A stretch of 64,000 nt of DNA from Clusia tigrina (taxonomy: Eukaryota > Arthropoda > Insecta > Diptera > Clusiidae), in assembly GCA_920105625.2 (NCBI GenBank), contig OV050030.1:169753315-169817314 (forward strand), in the 5' to 3' direction. The position numbers and the translations under genes were made by a program. A model generated the notes under the pieces. That model was given only the letters and a program-made list of their open reading frames with translations, was not told the DNA's origin and searched no databases. Shown piece by piece: positions 50,774 through 64,000 of this stretch; position 1 is the stretch's first letter; each line of letters starts with the position of its first letter.

Positions 50774-53224
50774 GGGTTTGTTCCGAAGAAGTCTCTAGGA
50801 TTGTCGCGCTATATTGTCCTTCTACAATTTGAGCGCAGTGAATCCCGGCTAGTAAAGAGCCCGGCCGATAAGCAATACTACGACGCGGGAGTACTCGAAT
50901 ACGTGACGTTAAATCACATGTACAAGGTTCCACCGCCGTCAGAAACTCCCGTGCCTCCTTATTATTTGACGCATCATCCAGTAATTAAGCCAGAGAGTAC
51001 AACCACCAAACTTCGAGTGGCTTTTCAGATGTTGCGTGGCTCGATGTACGTGGCTGACGCTCCAGTGGGTACACAAGATATTGCTACTGCCATCCGCACT
51101 AGAGAAAAGCTGATTGAGAGCTTGGAAAATACACGGCAAATTCTATAGAAATTTTTGCCGGTTAGCCTCCAGGGCATCTGCTTAGGGAAGATTTTCGCCA
51201 ATTCGAGGAGGCCAGCACCACTCGCACATTGGGGATTCGATGGAATGCGCGGGGGATTTGTTTTATTTCCACGTGGCAGCTTTGTTACTCGTTGCCGTAT
51301 ACACCAAACGTAAGGTCCTGTCGGTCAATGCACAGCTGTTTGACCCAGCGGGATGGTTGGCTCCTATTGTCATCAGTTGGATGAAATAGGTTGGGACGCG
51401 CCATCCACTCCTACCACTTTAACAAGGTGGGCACACTTTTTATCGCAATATCAAGTAATCTCCCAATTACGGTGCCTTGCTGGGTACGATCTGCACTTGA
51501 TCAAGATATTGAGTTCGGTGTAAAGGTGAAAATTCTATATCTACCCATTTGCTAGTGGCAAAATCACGGGTGGCCCCAACCATCACGTTTAGTACTATAT
51601 GGAACGAGACTTTTAGCAGAATTGATTTTCCCTCTTAAACCTCTATTGAATATTTCAGATGACAACTTATTTTGTTGGTCCGACTCTACGATTGAGTTGG
51701 CATGGCTGCGAAAACCACCCTATGTGTGGAAAGCCTTCGTGACGAACAGAGTCACTGCCATTACCAGCAAGGTGGGGGTGAACAACTGGCGTCATGTCCG
51801 CTCAAAAGATAACCCAGCAGATTTAGCTAGTCGTGGTGTGTCAACTGATGCACTAGTCCACAACAAGCTCTGGTGGGAAGGGCCGGCCTGGCTGCAGCAG
51901 GAGCGGGAACGATGGAACGATTGTTAGCAACCGATGAAGAGCAACGGCCTGCAGATTGTCATATGGTGTATATGGCCTCTGCGGACGACCCAATGTTGTG
52001 CTACTCCTCATTTTCTGCGGCCCTTCTTGTGTTTAGTTTCGACGCTTTATGCCCCACATCGGGATATGACTCATGACTGGGGGTTCCCGCATACTCGGGG
52101 AGAAATCGCTGTAACGACCACTTGCCTTATTGTGCTCGCGCCGCAAATTTATTTCCCAACGGAATATCGCGCACTTGCGACACGGGAGACGATATCTTTC
52201 TGCCCTACTGCGCCCAATTTACTCGTCTAATGGTGAAATTCATCCATCAGGTGTCCCTACACGGGGGAGTCAACTAATGCTGCGGCTAATCTGGACCCAA
52301 TATTAGATTCCGAAAGCGAAAACACTCATTAAAAGCACAATTCTCCAGTTTATTCTGTGGAAGAACCGTCGACAACAGCAGCTTATGGCAGCTATTCCGG
52401 TTGAAAGTAAGGGGTGTTCACGTCCTTTTGCCCATACTGGAATTGATTTCGCGGGGCCGTTCGGCATCAACCACTATAAGGGGCGGGTATACCACGTTTC
52501 GAAAGGGTACATCTGCATCTTTGTCTGCTTCGCTACGAGAGCAGTTCAGCTTGAGGTGGCTACCGAACTGAGTACTCCTGCATTCTTTGCGGCTTTGTCT
52601 CGAATAATCGCCCGCCGAGGATGTCCTTTAAAAATGTACTCTGATAAGGGCCGGACCTTTGTGGGCGCCGAAAAGTCGTTGAGGCTTGATTTCCTGCGGG
52701 TGATGCGCGAAATCCGTGACCGAACATTGCTGGGCCATTTTCATAGTCAGATCGAGTAGGATTTTAATCCCCTACGCTCCACATATGGGGGGTCTTTGGG
52801 TAGCAGCGTTCAAGAATTTCAAACACCATTTCAAGCACATGGAGGGAGAACTTAAGTACACGCTTTAAGAATTTGTGACTCTCTTAGAACGCATCGAGGC
52901 GTGTATTAATTCCAGGCCTATTAGCGTTCTGTCTGGGGACCCCACGGATCTGCAAGCGCTGACGCCTGGTCATTTCTTGGTGGGTGGGCCACTGTTGGCA
53001 CCAACGAATATCTTCTCGAGTATCAACGGGGGCGTAATAGGCGGACGGTTCAAGTGAATGTCAAAGTGAGTGAGTTAGTCAAGAATTAGTCAAGAATGCC
53101 GGCTGGGCAGGGTCACCGATATGCACCCGGGTCCTGATGCAAAAGTGCGTGTTGTGGATGTGCGGACCGCACGTGGAATGCTAGCCCGACATATTACGAA
53201 GGTGGTGATCCAACCGGCAGATTA
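50774..53224 (+). pseudogene. BEL/Pao pol remnant (copy B)
   Basis: Starts with the RT entry region (YYLTHHPVIKPESTTTKLRVAF near 50960-51025). The RT core is deleted so that this joins directly to the catalytic box, which reads YVADAPVG where copy C has YVDDAPVG. Stops follow at 51146. RNase H at 51622-51927 is open and keeps FCWSDST and DNPADLASRG. Integrase at 52385-52759 keeps two Asp regions; the third position reads GGLWVAAF, differing from both copy A and the expected Glu. Confidence 0.87.

Positions 53225-53524
<300 letters not shown>

Positions 53525-53572
<48 letters not shown>
53525..53572. repeat. (TA)n spacer between the two mariner ends
   Basis: 48 bases of pure TA repeats separating two facing copies of the mariner 5' end; the whole could form a 44-bp stem. 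Confidence 0.95.
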
Positions 53573-53573
<1 letters not shown>

Positions 53574-54866
53574 GAGGTGTGAACAAAAAAAAACCGTTAT
53601 TTTCAAATTTCGTGAGTTACGTATATTCGATGTTCGCATTTTTTTTCTGTTATGTTGGTACACATTTCTGTTATATATGTTGGCAATACCAACCATTTTG
53701 GATTGTCAGTTTGTTTTTGACAGATAAAAAGGTTAGTCGTGTTTTGGTGTGCTCTTCGATTTTGTACTATTCGAAGAAATGGATCAAAGAAACTGTATTC
53801 AATTTTGTGTAAAAAATGAAATTAAATGCGCAAGGACATTTGAAATGTTGACTGTGGCCTTTGGCGAGTCTACTATGAGCAGAACACAAGTTCAATTGTG
53901 GTATAACCGGTTTAATGAAGGCCGAGAAGATGTCAATGACGATGCTCGTCCTGGTCGCCCGAGCACGTCAACAACCGATGAAAACATTGACGCAGTGAAG
54001 AAGATGATTTTGGATAATCGTCGAATCACTATCAGAGAGGTTGCTGATGATGTTGGCATATAGTTCGGCTCATGCCAAGCAATTTTTACGGATGTTTTAG
54101 GCATGAAACGTGCGGCAGCGAAGATTGTTCCAAAATTCCTAAATTTTGAGCAAAAACAACGTCGCATGGACATCGCTCAGGAGCTGTTGAACATCGTCAA
54201 AGACGATCCAGATTTCCTCAAAAAGATCATAACTGGTGACGAATCGTGGGTGTATGGCTATGACATTGAAACCAAAGCCCAATCATCCCAATGGAAACAC
54301 CAAGATGAGCCAAGACCGAAAAAAGCACGTCAAGTTCGGTCGAACGTAAAGGTTTTGCTGACAGTTTTCTTTGATTGCAATGGCGTGGTGCATCATGAAT
54401 TCTTGCCACAAGGTCGTACGGTCAACAAGGAATACTATCTTGAAGTTAAGCGCCGTTTCCGAGAAGCAATTCGTCAGAAACGTCCAGAATTGTGGAAAAA
54501 CCAATCATGGATTTTGCACCATGATAACGCACCAGCCCACACATCGATGCTTGTGCGTAATTTTTTGGCCAAAAACAAAACCGTTATCATGCCTCAACCA
54601 CCGTATTCACCGGACTTGGCCCCCGCTGACTTTTTCCTCTTTCCAAAACTGAAGACACCGATGAAAGGAAAGCGTTTTGCTACGATTGAGGAGAAAAAAA
54701 ATCGAAACAGGAGCTGTTGGCGATACCAAAAAAAGCGTTTCAGAAGTGTTTCGAGGATTGGAAAAAACGCTGGCATAAGTGTATTATATCTGAGGGGAAT
54801 TACTTTAAAAGGGACAAGATAGTTGTTGATGAATAAATAAATAACTGTTATTTTTTGATCAAACCT

Positions 54867-54868
<2 letters not shown>
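53573..54868 (+). mobile_element. Mariner (DD34D), copy B
   Basis: The best preserved mariner. Transposase from 53779 is open to a TAG at 54061-54063 (after EVADDVGI), then from 54103 to past the last catalytic Asp. The helix-turn-helix region and GREDVNDDARPGRP are intact, unlike copy A and the arm copies. A one-base difference in an A run near 54695 shifts the C-terminus. The 3' TIR is the complement of CGAGGTTTGATC. It needs correction at the TAG and the C-terminal frame, so it is inactive as it stands. Confidence 0.93.

Positions 54869-54944
<76 letters not shown>
54869..54944. repeat. (TA)n tract after mariner B
   Basis: About 75 bases of TA repeats, longer than the equivalent tract after mariner A (about 14 bases). 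It leads into the J1 3' end. Confidence 0.93.
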
Positions 54945-54947
<3 letters not shown>

Positions 54948-55175
54948 GTATAAATTTCTTTTTCCATTTATTTAACCACAATCTGTCCAGCTGGACATTC
55001 AGTACTACTTATATTATATCGGGTTATGAACTTGTGAATGAATTTTCACTAGCATTCAATATATTAGGTACATTAATTTAACAAAGTTAGATTTCACATA
55101 TATTCTTTTCTTTCATTCAAGATATTTGTGTTTAGTTATTTGTTATCTTTGTTAATTTTCGCACGCTGGTATCGC

Positions 55176-57567
55176 TGTTTATCAATTCCACCGCCAGGTT
55201 GTTAGGATGGACTCTATGACGTTTGCAATATGAGTATGGGTACATTTCACGATATCATCATTTACTTCTGGGATGTTTAGATCGCGATGAGTGATGTCGT
55301 TGTTCACATACCAAAGTGCATTACCACACATTCGTATAACTTTTGATTGGAATTGTTATAGGATGTCCAGGTTTGACTTGGATGCTGATCCACACATTTG
55401 AATACCATAATACCATGTAGGCTTCAGTATTACCTTATATATTAGGACTTTATTTTCAACTGTTAGGGCCGACCTTCATCCAAATAGCCAGAACAATGAC
55501 CTAAACGTTAGACCAAGTTGTTTCAGTTTTGAGAAGATGTGACAGCGCCTCGTAAGGCGCCGATCCAGGTGCACCCCAAGGTATTTCGCATGGTCTACTT
55601 GTTCCAATTGGCAGTTTTTTAGTGTCACTGGAAGGCAAGAACATAGTGGTGGTTATTAGTCATTTGCACTGATTTTTTTGCATTTGCTTTTATTCGTCAC
55701 TTGTCTAGCCATAAGTCGATTTGTTTCAGGTTTACCTGCAAATGTTTTGATGCTAACACAGAGATTTGGTGGCTGGCCATTACAACAGTGTCATCTGCAA
55801 AAGTTGCGGTATATATGGGATCAGTCAGAAACAGGTCAGCCGTGAATAGTGTGTAGAGCACGGGTCCCAAAACGCTCCAAAGTAGTGATAGGATAAATAC
55901 ATTTTCAATTTGTACAGCAAGCCATGGTGCCACACTTTGTCGAATGCTTGGGTGATATCCAGGAATGCGGCTGAACAGTATTCTCTGTTTTCTAGTGCAT
56001 TCCGTGCAAGTTCATATACTCTGTTTATTTGCTCTATCGTAGATGCTTTCAGAATCCAAATTGACGTGAAGGTATAAACAGTTTTGATTCGATGACTGGG
56101 AGGAGTTGCTTCAAAGGCAGTTTCTCAAACACTTTAGATAGTATCGGAAGGATTATTGGACTATACGAGGTGATCACTTCTGCCGGTTTCCCAATCTTGA
56201 GAACAAGGACAATTTGAGGTACTTTCCATTGGCTTGGGAAGTGGTCACATCGGATAATCACATAGAACAATTGGGCAATGAATTTATAGCCGCAGTCTGG
56301 TAGCTTCTTTAGGATTCTGCTCGTAATAAGGTCACATCCCGGCAATTTTTTGTCTTTTAGCGTTTTCTTGATGGTTCTTCTAACTTCTTTTATTTTAAAA
56401 TGCTGGATCGGAATATCGATTTGGTATGTGGCATCAAAGACGCCCTACGGTCAACAAAAAATTCAGAAATACAAAGCTGTCTCAGCAGTTTGTCACCTTC
56501 ACAGGCTTCAAGTTATTCTCTATGGAAAGCCACAAAACAATCAAGCAACCAACATCACAATTTACCACCTCTTAAAACGAAAGATGACGGATGGGCCAGA
56601 TCTGACAAGGAAAAAACACAGTCATTTGCTCTTCATTTATTAGAAGTATTTGCGCCGTTTCCAAGCAAATATCCTCTAGAAGACATAAGAATAGATGTTT
56701 CTTTGTAGCGCAATTGAATCGGTCTCTTTCATAGAGGCTTCTGCTCGTTTGCCAAAATCGACGTAGTCTACGCTTTTCTGTTAGTTGCTCCTTAACAACC
56801 TGGCTTACTTCACAATGTTTACCTATACAGCTGGGCTCTAATGTGGAAGTCCATGCAGTATGCTGAATGGTTGAGTACCAAAGTTGTACTCCATTACCTA
56901 TATTGGTTTTGTTCTTGAAAGGAATATTGGTGACTAAAGTCTCGATAATGGTTTGTCTAAGCAACTCCCAATTTGTGCTTTTGTTGTGCAGACAGATTGT
57001 TCTGACTCTGATCTGAACCTCACAGCTAATTGTTAGAACTTTCGGTGAGTGATCTGATGACAGGTCCAACCTAGACTCCAGGGAAGTGTTTGTTTTTGGT
57101 ACACCTTTGGACACAAAAAAGTCGATAACGTCTGGAAGCTTGTTACTGTCCGTTCGCCAGTGAGTTGGCTCACCCGTTGATAGGTGGGACAGGCTGATTT
57201 GCTGCATAGCTTTATATGGGTTACGGCCTCTAGGAGTTGTGATTCTAGACCCCCAGGGGCCTAGGGCCTTTATAATCGTCAATTGTTATAACCGTTGATT
57301 GTAGTTATTTCTTTTTATAACATTCGTGCCCCACGTGTGCAATACTGTTACGAATAATTACAGCAGTTCCCCCACGCGCAGTGCCCGCTGGGTGGTTTGT
57401 GGAGTATAAGTCATATTGCGGAATTTTTCTGTAACTTTTTTCAGTGAAATGGGGTTCATACATCAGCATAATGTCAATATTTTTGTCTTCTAAGAAGCTG
57501 ATATTGCATGGATATGATGACTGAGCCCATTGGCATTCCAGATTGCTATGTTTAATGATTTGTTCAT
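55176..57567 (-). pseudogene. Jockey J1 ORF2 (copy B)
   Basis: Equivalent of 44785-47149 with the same frameshifts. The thumb segment carries extra stops, so the last frame is no longer open. The endonuclease part (57282-56572) has 27 bases not seen in copy A near 56640. The ORF1/ORF2 overlap is ATGA at 57564-57567. Confidence 0.85.
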
Positions 57568-58213
57568 TTGGACATATTTGCTACGACTGTGGTTACTAGA
57601 TTAAGTAAGTCCTCATTGAGTTGTGTATTTGGTTTATTGAGCGGAATGGTTTGTTTCGAATTGGTTTCTACCGGAGTATTGTTTCGTACTATATTTGCAT
57701 ACGACGTTGTTGTTCGTGGAGCGGATATTTGAGGCGCTTCCTGGTTGATGTTCCTCGCTTCTCTGTTTCTGAATGCTGGGAACGACTTTTGTTGCAGCTC
57801 CTTGTAAACAGTGCAACATTTATAGTTAGCGGAGTGATTGCCTTCGCAAAGCACACATCGAACTTCTTGTGCTACAAGTTTGCGGGAACATTCGGAAGAA
57901 AGGTGGTTTCCTGTATATTTAACGCATCGTAGGCTACGTTTGTAGTATCGCTTGGTGTGTCCGTAACGTTGGCATCTGACACATTGGGGAATTTCAGGTT
58001 TCTTTCTAGGTGGCTCAATTTTAATTCGTGTAATTAAAAGTGTATTACCTTCGTATATGTCTTTGTTATAGCTTCATTGCTTCAGGCTGATGTAAAATAT
58101 AGGCAGCAGCTTTTTTGTAGTTCTTTGCCTAATATTGCAAATGTTCCCAACTCCTCAATTGCTTCCCCTATTTCGTCGATTGGGGTTGAACAGTGCATTA
58201 CCCTTAACCCTAC
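57564..58213 (-). pseudogene. Jockey J1 ORF1 (copy B)
   Basis: Equivalent of 47146-47846, with the same damaged knuckles. About 51 bases near 57607 that encode part of the C-terminal tail in copy A are missing. Confidence 0.8.
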
Positions 58214-58761
58214 ATGCCTCTGACTGATACCACATATACCGCAACTTTTGCAGATGATACTGTTGTAATGGCCGGCAACAAAAACCCCGTGTTAGCCTCG
58301 AAGCATTTGCAGGAGAACCTGAATCAAATTTACTTATGGCTAGACAAGTGGCGAATAAAAGCAAATTCAATAAAATCAGTGCAAACGACTTTTTCCCTAC
58401 GTGCAGGTTCTTGCCCTCAAGTGACACTAAATAACTACCAATTGCCACAAGCCTACCATGCAAAATACCTTGGGGTGCACCTGGATCGGCGGCTTACGTG
58501 GCGCTGTCACATCTTCTCCAAACGGAAACAACTTGGACTAACGCTTAAGTCATTGTTCTGGCTACTTGGACGAACGTCACCCCTAACACTTGGAAATAAA
58601 GTCCTGATATATAAGGTAATACTGAAGCCCATATGGACTTATGGTATTCAAATTTTGGGATCAGCATCCAAGTCAAACCTTGATATCCTACAACGATTCG
58701 AATCAAAAGTCATACGACTGTGTGCTAATGCACCTTTTTATGTCAGCAACGACACTCAAAA
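58214..58761 (+). pseudogene. Jockey J2 RT fragment (end of copy B)
   Basis: Equivalent of 47847-48394, 10367 bases further on, open throughout, with a few substitutions (Thr for Arg and Lys-Ser for Arg-Leu). Confidence 0.85.
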
Positions 58762-60270
58762 ATGATACACTGGATGTATGTAATGATGGTTAGACCAATC
58801 ATTACCTATGCATCCCTTGTGTGGTGGCCCAAGACAACACAAGAATCTGGTAAGAAAATACTTACAAGATTTCAAAGGCAGGCTTGCGTGGCAATCACCG
58901 GTGCCATGCGAAACTGCCCAACCGCTGCTATTGAGGCCATAATAGGACTATCCCCACTTCACGCATTCGTGAAAAAATGAGCTGCTAGAAGCGCATTAAA
59001 GATGAAGATCTTGTCTAGACAATATTTTAAATAACATAACAGATCAAAACATAATCTGCTCAATAACGGACTATATGATTCCAAAACGACAGTTTGATCG
59101 CAATTTTGAGATTAGTATCTCAGACCGTGATGAATGGGACATAGGAGGACCTTGGGTCGACCCTAGAAGTCTAGAATGGTTCACAGACGGTTCAAAAACA
59201 AACACCGGAGTCAGTGCAGGGGTCTACGGACCAAATACGAAAATCTCAGAACCAATGGACAGGTGGCCTAGCGTCTTCCAGGCTGAAATTCAAGCAATCT
59301 CAATCTGTGCGAGGAAAAATCTGAAAACGGGTATCAAGGGCCCACACATAGCTATCTATTCAGATAGTCAAGCCGCATTACAGGCATTAGCTTCATATTC
59401 TTTAGAATCGAAACTGGTGGAAGAATGCTTCAACAACCTACAATCTCTAGGGGCTACAAATAAGGTTGCAATTTGCTGGGTCCCGGGTCACTCGGGGATT
59501 GAAGGCAACGCAATTGCTGACGAGCTGGCTAGGGCCGGTTCCGCAGCAAGCCTCATAGTTCCGGAGCCATACTGTGGTATCAACTGGGCGGAGGCTAAAT
59601 CTAGGGTAGATAACTGGGAACATAGTCTCAGACTGTCACACTGGGAAAGGGTAGAGGGGCTTCGCCAAGCCAAAAGACTGGTAAGGCCATTCACCTACAA
59701 TAAAGAATTGCCCAATATGTGCAAAGCAGACATAGGAAAAACAGTAGGTTTTCTATCAGGTCATTATTACCTGAAATATCACCTGACTAGAATCCACATT
59801 CTTGATGATACGGAGTGCCGGCTCTGTCTAGAAGAAGATGAAACCACGGAACTCATACTGTGCGACTGCATTGCGTTGGCAAGAACCAGAATGAATATAT
59901 TCCACCGCGACCAGTTGGCTCTGGAGGAATTAAAGAATGCTCCGGTTATGGACATTCTCAAATTCATCCATAAAGCGCAAAAGATAATGAAAGAACATGA
60001 CTTTCAGCTAGTTCATTTCTCTAGAGAAGGAACATCTGGGTAGAAAAGAACCTGATAAATTATTGTAACGATTTGAGATCACCAAATGGACGAAATGCTA
60101 TGGCATTATAAAAGAAACGCCGGTACTAAACCTATAGGGCATAGTAGATCGGACAATTGTGATCACATGGATCATAGATGACAAATGTAGTATGACACAA
60201 AATATCTTTTAGGTCGCAGTGTCGGCCATTGGGCAAACTACTAAAGCTAAATTATTATTATTATTATTAT
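58762..60270 (+). pseudogene. L2 thumb, RNase H and 3' tail (copy C)
   Basis: Has the thumb piece and an RNase H that keeps WFTDGSKTN, so the domain from 59075 to 60043 is open and carries all four acidic positions. A 26-base deletion near 59020 (junction homology CAA) removes codons just upstream. It ends with (ATT)n at 60250-60270. Confidence 0.87.
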
Positions 60271-61545
60271 GCTAAAGAAATGTTTGCAACGATAAACGGC
60301 ATATCCCGCAACGAAGAACATCTGCTGCACTTATTTCGAAACCAAACATCGGTAATTGACTCCACTAACAATATTTTAAAGAAATCTGACGATCAAATTC
60401 AACAACTACACAAGCAAATAAAATATTTCTATAGCCAGCAGGACAACTTCACAAAGTCAGAATCCCAACATGCAATAGCCGAAATGTATAATGCGATGTC
60501 CGGTCGAGTACTTATGGCTATCCAGGACTACCAACGAAGTCAAAAGCTCTTTTTAGATGTACTTATGGACACACATCATGGACAGCTCAATCTCCTTCTG
60601 CTGTATCAGTCTCAGCTGCAACAACAACTGGGAGCAATCAAAGACCATCTCCCACCAACGTTACAAGTTCCCAGCAAGAATACCATTGAAATCCTTAAAC
60701 TCATCTCTGTGGAAGCACGTATCACGTCAACTGAGATGATTGTGCGTCTTAAGTTACCATTGACTAATCAAGAACCATTCGAATTGTTACACGTGACTCG
60801 ACTACCTATTTTGGAAGGCACTGGAATTTTCATCTTGGAAGGGACAATCGAGTATATAGTCACTATTCTACATCGAGACAAATATTATTCATTATCAGCA
60901 GGATAATTGTCAGTATGCACTGCATTCAATTCTAATATTCATATAAGCAGCAATTGCATCCAACACATCGCATTACATCCACCAATCGACTATGTGAGAT
61001 GGAAATATTATGTCAAACTCCAAACCCAAAAAGCTGCAAGTTTCATCGCACACACGACTCACCTCAATGGATTCCATTACTTCAAGAAAACTCATGGATC
61101 TACATCGCACAGCCAGCTCGTACAATCAGCGTCATCTGCGGTTCAGACATCCTTACAGCATTACTGGAGGGAATAGGAACCTTAGCCTTGAGACAAGGAT
61201 GCACCATAAGAGATGAGTATACAACCATAATGGCACATCGGACAAATGTTTCAAAGGTCACCAGCCATCATATCGAAAGTGAATCTAACTGAGTTGATCG
61301 CAGATTATATGACGGCTGCAACACTTTCATTAGAACAACAGTTCAACCTGACTGACGATATTCAAGTACTACATGAACATGGGCAACAATTGCAAAACAA
61401 TGAGCAAATGGATCTACCGCTTAAGAGCCGAGAAGTCCATCAGTTCAGCATCGGATATATCAGTTTGCTCCTCACCATCTGTCTTATCTGGATCTCTTAC
61501 CACCGATATTCGAAACAAGAGAGTCGACGAGCTCCAGATTTTTGA
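60271..61545 (+). pseudogene. Env-like gene env2, longest copy (copy C)
   Basis: Open from the L2 tail to a TAA at 60904-60906, covering a heptad-rich helix and the middle region. A second frame (60954-61292) is cysteine-bearing. A third (61246-61545) ends with a membrane-spanning stretch (ISLLLTICLIWISYHRY) and a short charged tail. This order of helical stalk, cysteine-rich part and C-terminal anchor suits an F-type retroelement envelope. The 5' part upstream of the L2 insertion is not found in the window. Which element owned it is unclear, since the DNA after it is mid-pol of BEL. Confidence 0.62.
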
Positions 61546-61745
61546 GTACGGGTTCGCGCAAACAGCATTTATTTCGAAGTTTAGAATTTGTTCAACAGGC
61601 CGGAGGATTTTTGTACCTGCTCCAACGCAAAAGTCCAATCAGCAATTCCCTTTACCGATGCCCGCTCTTGCACGCTGAATAAGCAGTACACCCGACGAAC
61701 GGATATACAGCGTGTGAAGCTTCAGTTCAAATGAGGGTTTGTTCC
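61546..61745. other. Non-coding stretch between env2 and BEL pol (copy C)
   Basis: About 200 bases with no clear coding, in the place where an LTR end and leader could lie. Copy B joins into it at 61702 after its 568-bp deletion. No LTR boundary is identifiable. Confidence 0.4.
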
Positions 61746-64000
61746 GAAGAAGTCTCTAGGATTGTCGCGCTATATTGTCCTTCTACAATTTGAGCGCAGT
61801 GAATCCCGGCTAGTAAAGAGCCCGGCCGATAAGCAATACTACGACGCGGGAGTACTCGAATACGTGACGTTAAATCACATGTACAAGGTTCCACCACCGT
61901 CAGAAACTCCCGTGCCTCCTTATTATTTGACGCATCATCCAGTAATTAAGCCAGAGAGTACAACCACCAAACTTCGAGTGGCTTTTCAGATGTTGCGTGG
62001 CTCGATGTACGTGGATGACGCTCCAGTGGGTACACAAGATATTGCTACTGCCATCCGCACAAGAGAAGAGCTGATTGAGAGCTTGGAAAATACACGGCAA
62101 ATTCTATAGAAATTTTTGCCGGTTAGCCTCCAGGGCATCTGCTTAGGGAAGATTTTCGCCACTTCGAGGAGGCCAGCACCACTCGCACATTGGGGATTCG
62201 ATGGAATGCGCGGGGGATTTGTTTTATTTCCACGTGGCAGCTTTGTTACTCGTTGCCGTATACACCAAACGTAAGGTCCTGTCGGTCAATGCACAGCTGT
62301 TTGACCCAGCGGGATAGTTGGCTCCTATTGTCATCAGTTGGATGAAATAGGTTGGGACGCGCCATCCACTCCTACCACTTTAACAAGGTGGGCACACTTT
62401 TTATCGCAATATCAAGTAATCTCCCAATTACGGTGCCTTGCTGGGTACGATCTGCACTTGATCAAGATATTGAGTTCGGTGTAATGGTGAAAATTCTATA
62501 TCTACCCATTTGCTAGTGGCAAAATCACGGGTGGCCCCAACTATCACGTTTAGTACTATATGGAACGACACTTTTAGCAGAATTGATTTTCCCTCTTAAA
62601 CCTCTATTGAATATTTCAGATGACAACTTATTTTGTTGGTCCGACTCTACGATTGAGTTGGCATGGCTGCGAAAACCACCCTATGTGTGGAAAGCCTTCG
62701 TGACGAACAGAGTCACTGCCATTACCAGCAAGGTGGGGGTGAACAACTGGCGTCATGTCCGCTCAAAAGATAACCCAGCAGATTTAGCTAGTCGTGGTGT
62801 GTCAACTGATGCACTAGTCCACAACAAGCTCTGGTGGGAAGGGCCGGCCTGGCTGCAGCAGGAGCGGGAACGATGGAACGATTGTTAGCAACCGATGAAG
62901 AGCAACGGCCTGCAGATTGTCATATGGTGTATATGGCCTCTGCGGACGACCCAATGTTGTGCTACTCCTCATTTTCTGCGGCCCTTCTTGTGTTTAGTTT
63001 CGACGCTTTATGCCCCACATCGGGATATGACTCATGACTGGGGGTTCCCGCATACTCGGGGAGAAATCGCTGTAACGACCACTTGCCTTATTGTGCTCGC
63101 GCCGCAAATTTATTTCCCAACGGAATATCGCGCACTTGCGACACGGGAGACGATATCTTTCTGCCCTACTGCGCCCAATTTACTCGTCTAATGGTGAAAT
63201 TCATCCATCAGGTGTCCCTACACGGGGGAGTCAACTAATGCTGCGGCTAATCTGGACCCAATATTAGATTCCGAAAGCGAAAACACTCATTAAAAGCACA
63301 ATTCTCCAGTTTATTCTGTGGAAGAACCGTCGACAACAGCAGCTTATGGCAGCTATTCCGGTTGAAAGTAAGGGGTGTTCACGTCCTTTTGCCCATACTG
63401 GAATTGATTTCGCGGGGCCGTTCGGCATCAACCACTATAAGGGGCGGGTATACCACGTTTCGAAAGGGTACATCTGCATCTTTGTCTGCTTCGCTACGAG
63501 AGCAGTTCAGCTTGAGGTGGCTACCGATCTGAATACTCCTGCATTCTTTGCGGCTTTGTCTCGAATAATCGCCCGCCGAGGATGTCCTTTAAAAATGTAC
63601 TCTGATAAGGGCCGGACCTTTGTGGGCGCCGAAAAGTCGTTGAGGCTTGATTTCCTGCGGGTGATGCGCGAAATCCGTGACCGAACATTGCTGGGCCATT
63701 TTCATAGTCAGATCGAGTAGGATTTTAATCCCCTACGCTCCACATATGGGGGGTCTTTGGGGAGCAGCGGTCAAGAATTTCAAACACCATTTCAAGCACA
63801 TGGAGGGAGAACTTAAGTACATGCTTTAAGAATTTGTGACTCTCTTAGAACGCATCGAGGCGTGTATTAATTCCAGGCCTATTAGCGTTCTGTCTGGGGA
63901 CCCCACGGATCTGCAAGCGCTGACGCCTGGTCATTTCTTGGTGGGTGGGCCACTGTTGGCACCAACGAATATCTTCTCGAGTATCAACGGGGGCGTAATA
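61746..64000 (+). pseudogene. BEL/Pao pol remnant (copy C, cut by window end)
   Basis: RT entry region, then the catalytic box in its normal form YVDDAPVG near 62010, with the RT core between them deleted. RNase H is at 62583-62888 and integrase at 63346-63720, whose third catalytic position reads GGLWGAAV as in copy A. The integrase tail is cut at the window edge. Confidence 0.87.

Larger units (their letters stand above)
58762..64000. repeat. Tandem array copy C (cut by window end)
   Basis: Begins at the same J2/L2 junction as copy B and runs off the window inside the BEL integrase. It is the copy with the longest env2 and BEL content, so it probably best represents the ancestral unit. Confidence 0.93.

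Overview
The window is almost entirely transposable-element DNA from an animal genome, most likely a higher dipteran fly. The arthropod call rests on element types: errantivirus-like Gypsy elements with env, BEL/Pao, Loa-like and Jockey-like non-LTR elements, and DD34D mariner. A tephritid-type fly would fit the long (TA)n tracts, but that is inference. I see no host protein gene, tRNA, rRNA or CRISPR array. Every coding region is broken by stops, frameshifts, deletions or lost catalytic residues.

Region 1 (1-27319) is a near-perfect giant inverted repeat. Arm 1-12698 is the reverse complement of arm 14642-27319, around a 1943-bp unpaired loop (12699-14641). Paired positions sum to 27340 near the centre, 27330/27329 further out and 27320 at the edge; the steps fall at (TA)n tracts. 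Reading the left arm outward to inward: Gypsy-A pol (+), (TA)n, Gypsy-B gag-pol (+) split by an internally deleted mariner, (TA)n, a truncated Loa-like element (Loa-1, -), then the env, integrase, RNase H and RT of Gypsy-C (-). The loop carries gag and protease of the right-hand Gypsy-C only. The left arm runs off the window, so its outer end is unseen. I noticed about 20 substitutions between the arms.

Region 2 (27320-36800) continues Gypsy-A into gag (-), followed by an unrecognised stretch, a long (TA)n block, the 3' half of an errantivirus-like env (-), a second Loa copy (Loa-1b, -) and a Gypsy-D RNase H/integrase fragment (-). The env 3' half starts at the same nine bases (CTACTGCAA) where the env 5' half stops in the arms. 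The two places therefore look like separated halves of one Loa-in-env insertion.

Region 3 (36800-64000) begins with a second Loa/I-like element (L2, +) and passes into a tandem array with a unit of about 10.4 kb. Each unit holds the L2 3' part, an env-like gene (env2), BEL/Pao pol, (TA)n, mariner, Jockey J1 (-) and a head-to-head Jockey fragment J2 (+). Copy A (39363-48394) has lost 1.2 kb, copy B (48395-58761) has lost 568 bp and 53 bp, and copy C (58762-64000) is cut by the window end. Copy-specific deletions often show short junction homology, and one mariner copy carries an apparent conversion tract.

Together this is a nested and repeatedly rearranged repeat region. If the palindrome is real and transcribed it could form very long double-stranded RNA; if not, it is a fold-back assembly artefact. 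The sequence alone cannot decide.
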